Origin: Agathobacter sp.
GTDB taxonomy: Bacteria > Bacillota > Clostridia > Lachnospirales > Lachnospiraceae
NCBI GenBank assembly: GCA_022772675.1
Contig: JALEZW010000066.1
Location: 1-38,002, forward strand
Reading direction: 5' to 3'
DNA length: 38,002 nt
Position 1 is the stretch's first letter. Each line of letters starts with the position of its first letter. Position numbers and translations under genes: made by a program. The notes under the pieces were generated by a model that was given only the letters and a program-made list of their open reading frames with translations, was not told the DNA's origin and ran no database searches. Of the stretch, positions 37,204-38,002 are shown in pieces.

Positions 37204-38002
37204 CTACTGTGTATTCCAATTCTCATTAAAATCTTTTTGTACCAGTTTAATCAGCTGTTTGTCAAGCTTAAAATATTGTCCAAAAGGATTGATGACCAGT
37301 CCGGCCACCTTGTCGCTCTTAAGCGCAGTATCCAGCATATCTGCAAAAGGAATCTGCATAACTACCTCCGGAATTGTCTGCTTATGCATTTCCTCTACCC
37401 TTGTGAAAATATAAAACCATTCTGTTTCGTCTCCCTCTGCTACAGTATCCATGTGCATTCTCACATCATGATCTATAGTAATGGAATCACCTTCTTTCAG
37501 ACAATACACATCCAGATCTGAAAGCATCCCCTCGCCAATGGTTACAAATGGTACAAACCCACATCCTCCCATTTTCATGAGCGAGCACAATATGGCAGCA
37601 AAAAACATGAAACTGTTGTGATCGGGCTTCTCATAAAACTGGCTGATTGCGGTCTCGAGTGCTTCATTTCCGGCTGTTCTTTCATCTTCCTGCATCTCAT
37701 TTCTGCACAGTACAGCATCCCGTACCTCATCAAATGTCTCCACTACCTCCAGCATCTCATCGGAAATACGGTCTCTGCACTCCGCCTTTAATACTGCCGG
37801 AATCCCCAAATAGGCTTCCGCAATGCTTCCCGTAATTGCCGCAAGCGTATCCGTATCTCCCCCAAGGGAGACTGCATTTCTCACTGCATCCTCGAAACTC
37901 TCAGCTTCCAGAAATGCGATCACGGCTTCCGGCACTGTCTGCTGGCAGCTCTCTACATGATGATAAGTGGGACGGATGTCTGCCAGTGTCCGGTTCAGGT
38001 CA
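37204..38002 (-). CDS. ADP-ribosylglycohydrolase C-terminal part fused to an SseB-like domain
   Basis: Partial gene open through the right edge. The first part carries the family signature SFEDAVRNAVSLGGDTDTLAAI and AEAYLGIP, whose Asp residues bind the two magnesium ions of DraG/ARH-type ADP-ribosylglycohydrolases. After a linker (near residue 95 of the visible part) an SseB-like region follows: FVPFVTIGEG, GLVINPFGQYFKLDKQLIK. The enzyme removes ADP-ribose from modified proteins or nucleic acids. The N-terminal catalytic Glu region is outside the window. It lies in the host flank, 11 kb from the TIR operon, so no direct link is implied. Confidence 0.8.
   Translation of the reverse strand, partial: DLNRTLADIRPTYHHVESCQQTVPEAVIAFLEAESFEDAVRNAVSLGGDTDTLAAITGSIAEAYLGIPAVLKAECRDRISDEMLEVVETFDEVRDAVLCRNEMQEDERTAGNEALETAISQFYEKPDHNSFMFFAAILCSLMKMGGCGFVPFVTIGEGMLSDLDVYCLKEGDSITIDHDVRMHMDTVAEGDETEWFYIFTRVEEMHKQTIPEVVMQIPFADMLDTALKSDKVAGLVINPFGQYFKLDKQLIKLVQKDFNENWNTQ

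Noticed and set aside
37204..38002. ADP-ribosylglycohydrolase as part of the TIR system
   Set aside because: It is 11 kb away, beyond a second element and a toxin-antitoxin locus, and sits with housekeeping-type genes.

Overview
The window looks like a mobile-element-rich stretch of a gut Firmicutes chromosome, most likely Lachnospiraceae (Roseburia, Agathobacter, Coprococcus or Blautia type). This rests on AT-leaning DNA, AGGAGG-type ribosome binding sites, sigma-A promoters and the families present (7TM hybrid kinase, PD-(D/E)XK 'transposase', PcfJ-like and ArdC-like proteins). No rRNA, tRNA or CRISPR array was seen. Almost all genes lie on the minus strand.

Layout. 1-3.4 kb: the 5' part of an AAA-ATPase-like gene and an 880-residue hybrid histidine kinase. 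3.5-6.4 kb: a debris zone with a winged-helix pseudogene, two unknown ORFs, a six-unit 53-bp palindromic array, a complete type III toxin-antitoxin locus (promoter, 52-nt RNA repeats, terminator, toxin) and a fused integrase/excisionase scar. 6.4-8.7 kb: two small proteins, an XRE-type regulator and an Rpn/PD-(D/E)XK protein.

8.9-27.65 kb looks like one integrated element. It is bounded by two 36-bp direct repeats that each encode the same C-terminal peptide (SVEEAA-AGKF, then a stop), as expected when a tyrosine integrase targets the 3' end of a host gene. Its integrase and a nonsense-broken excisionase-like gene sit at the left end. The cargo reads right to left. First comes a promoter, a TTG-start HTH gene and a 96-residue protein. 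Next are an HD-RyR protein, a TIR multidomain protein, a PD-(D/E)XK protein, a membrane-anchored RyR protein, a DUF2779 Cas4/DEDD-type nuclease and a WYL regulator, closed by a terminator. A second unit follows: an AAA+ ATPase (CbbX/SpoVK class), a DUF932 protein, a PcfJ-like protein and two small unknowns. The TIR/RyR/HD/nuclease operon is the best candidate for an undescribed immune or conflict system. A TIR enzyme could make a nucleotide signal, and two different RyR-domain proteins (one membrane-bound, one with an HD phosphohydrolase) could sense or remove it. That reading is inference.

27.65-33.9 kb: a second related excisionase/integrase module, an ArdC-like protein and a membrane coiled-coil protein whose ribosome binding site lies in a hairpin, then a RloA/RloB (AbiL-like) pair with an internally deleted RloB, and a phage terminase small-subunit fragment. 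33.9-38 kb: an AbiE type IV toxin-antitoxin pair with a textbook promoter and two palindromes, then a DUF2325-like protein, a HAD nucleotidase-like protein, an unknown protein and the C-terminal part of an ADP-ribosylglycohydrolase.

Four related integrase copies (6.2, 9.5-10.6, 26.9-27.5 and 28.3-29.5 kb), two or more of them broken, show repeated integration and decay at one kind of site, so the region is a stacked defence island. All coordinates come from reading the sequence; no database search was possible.
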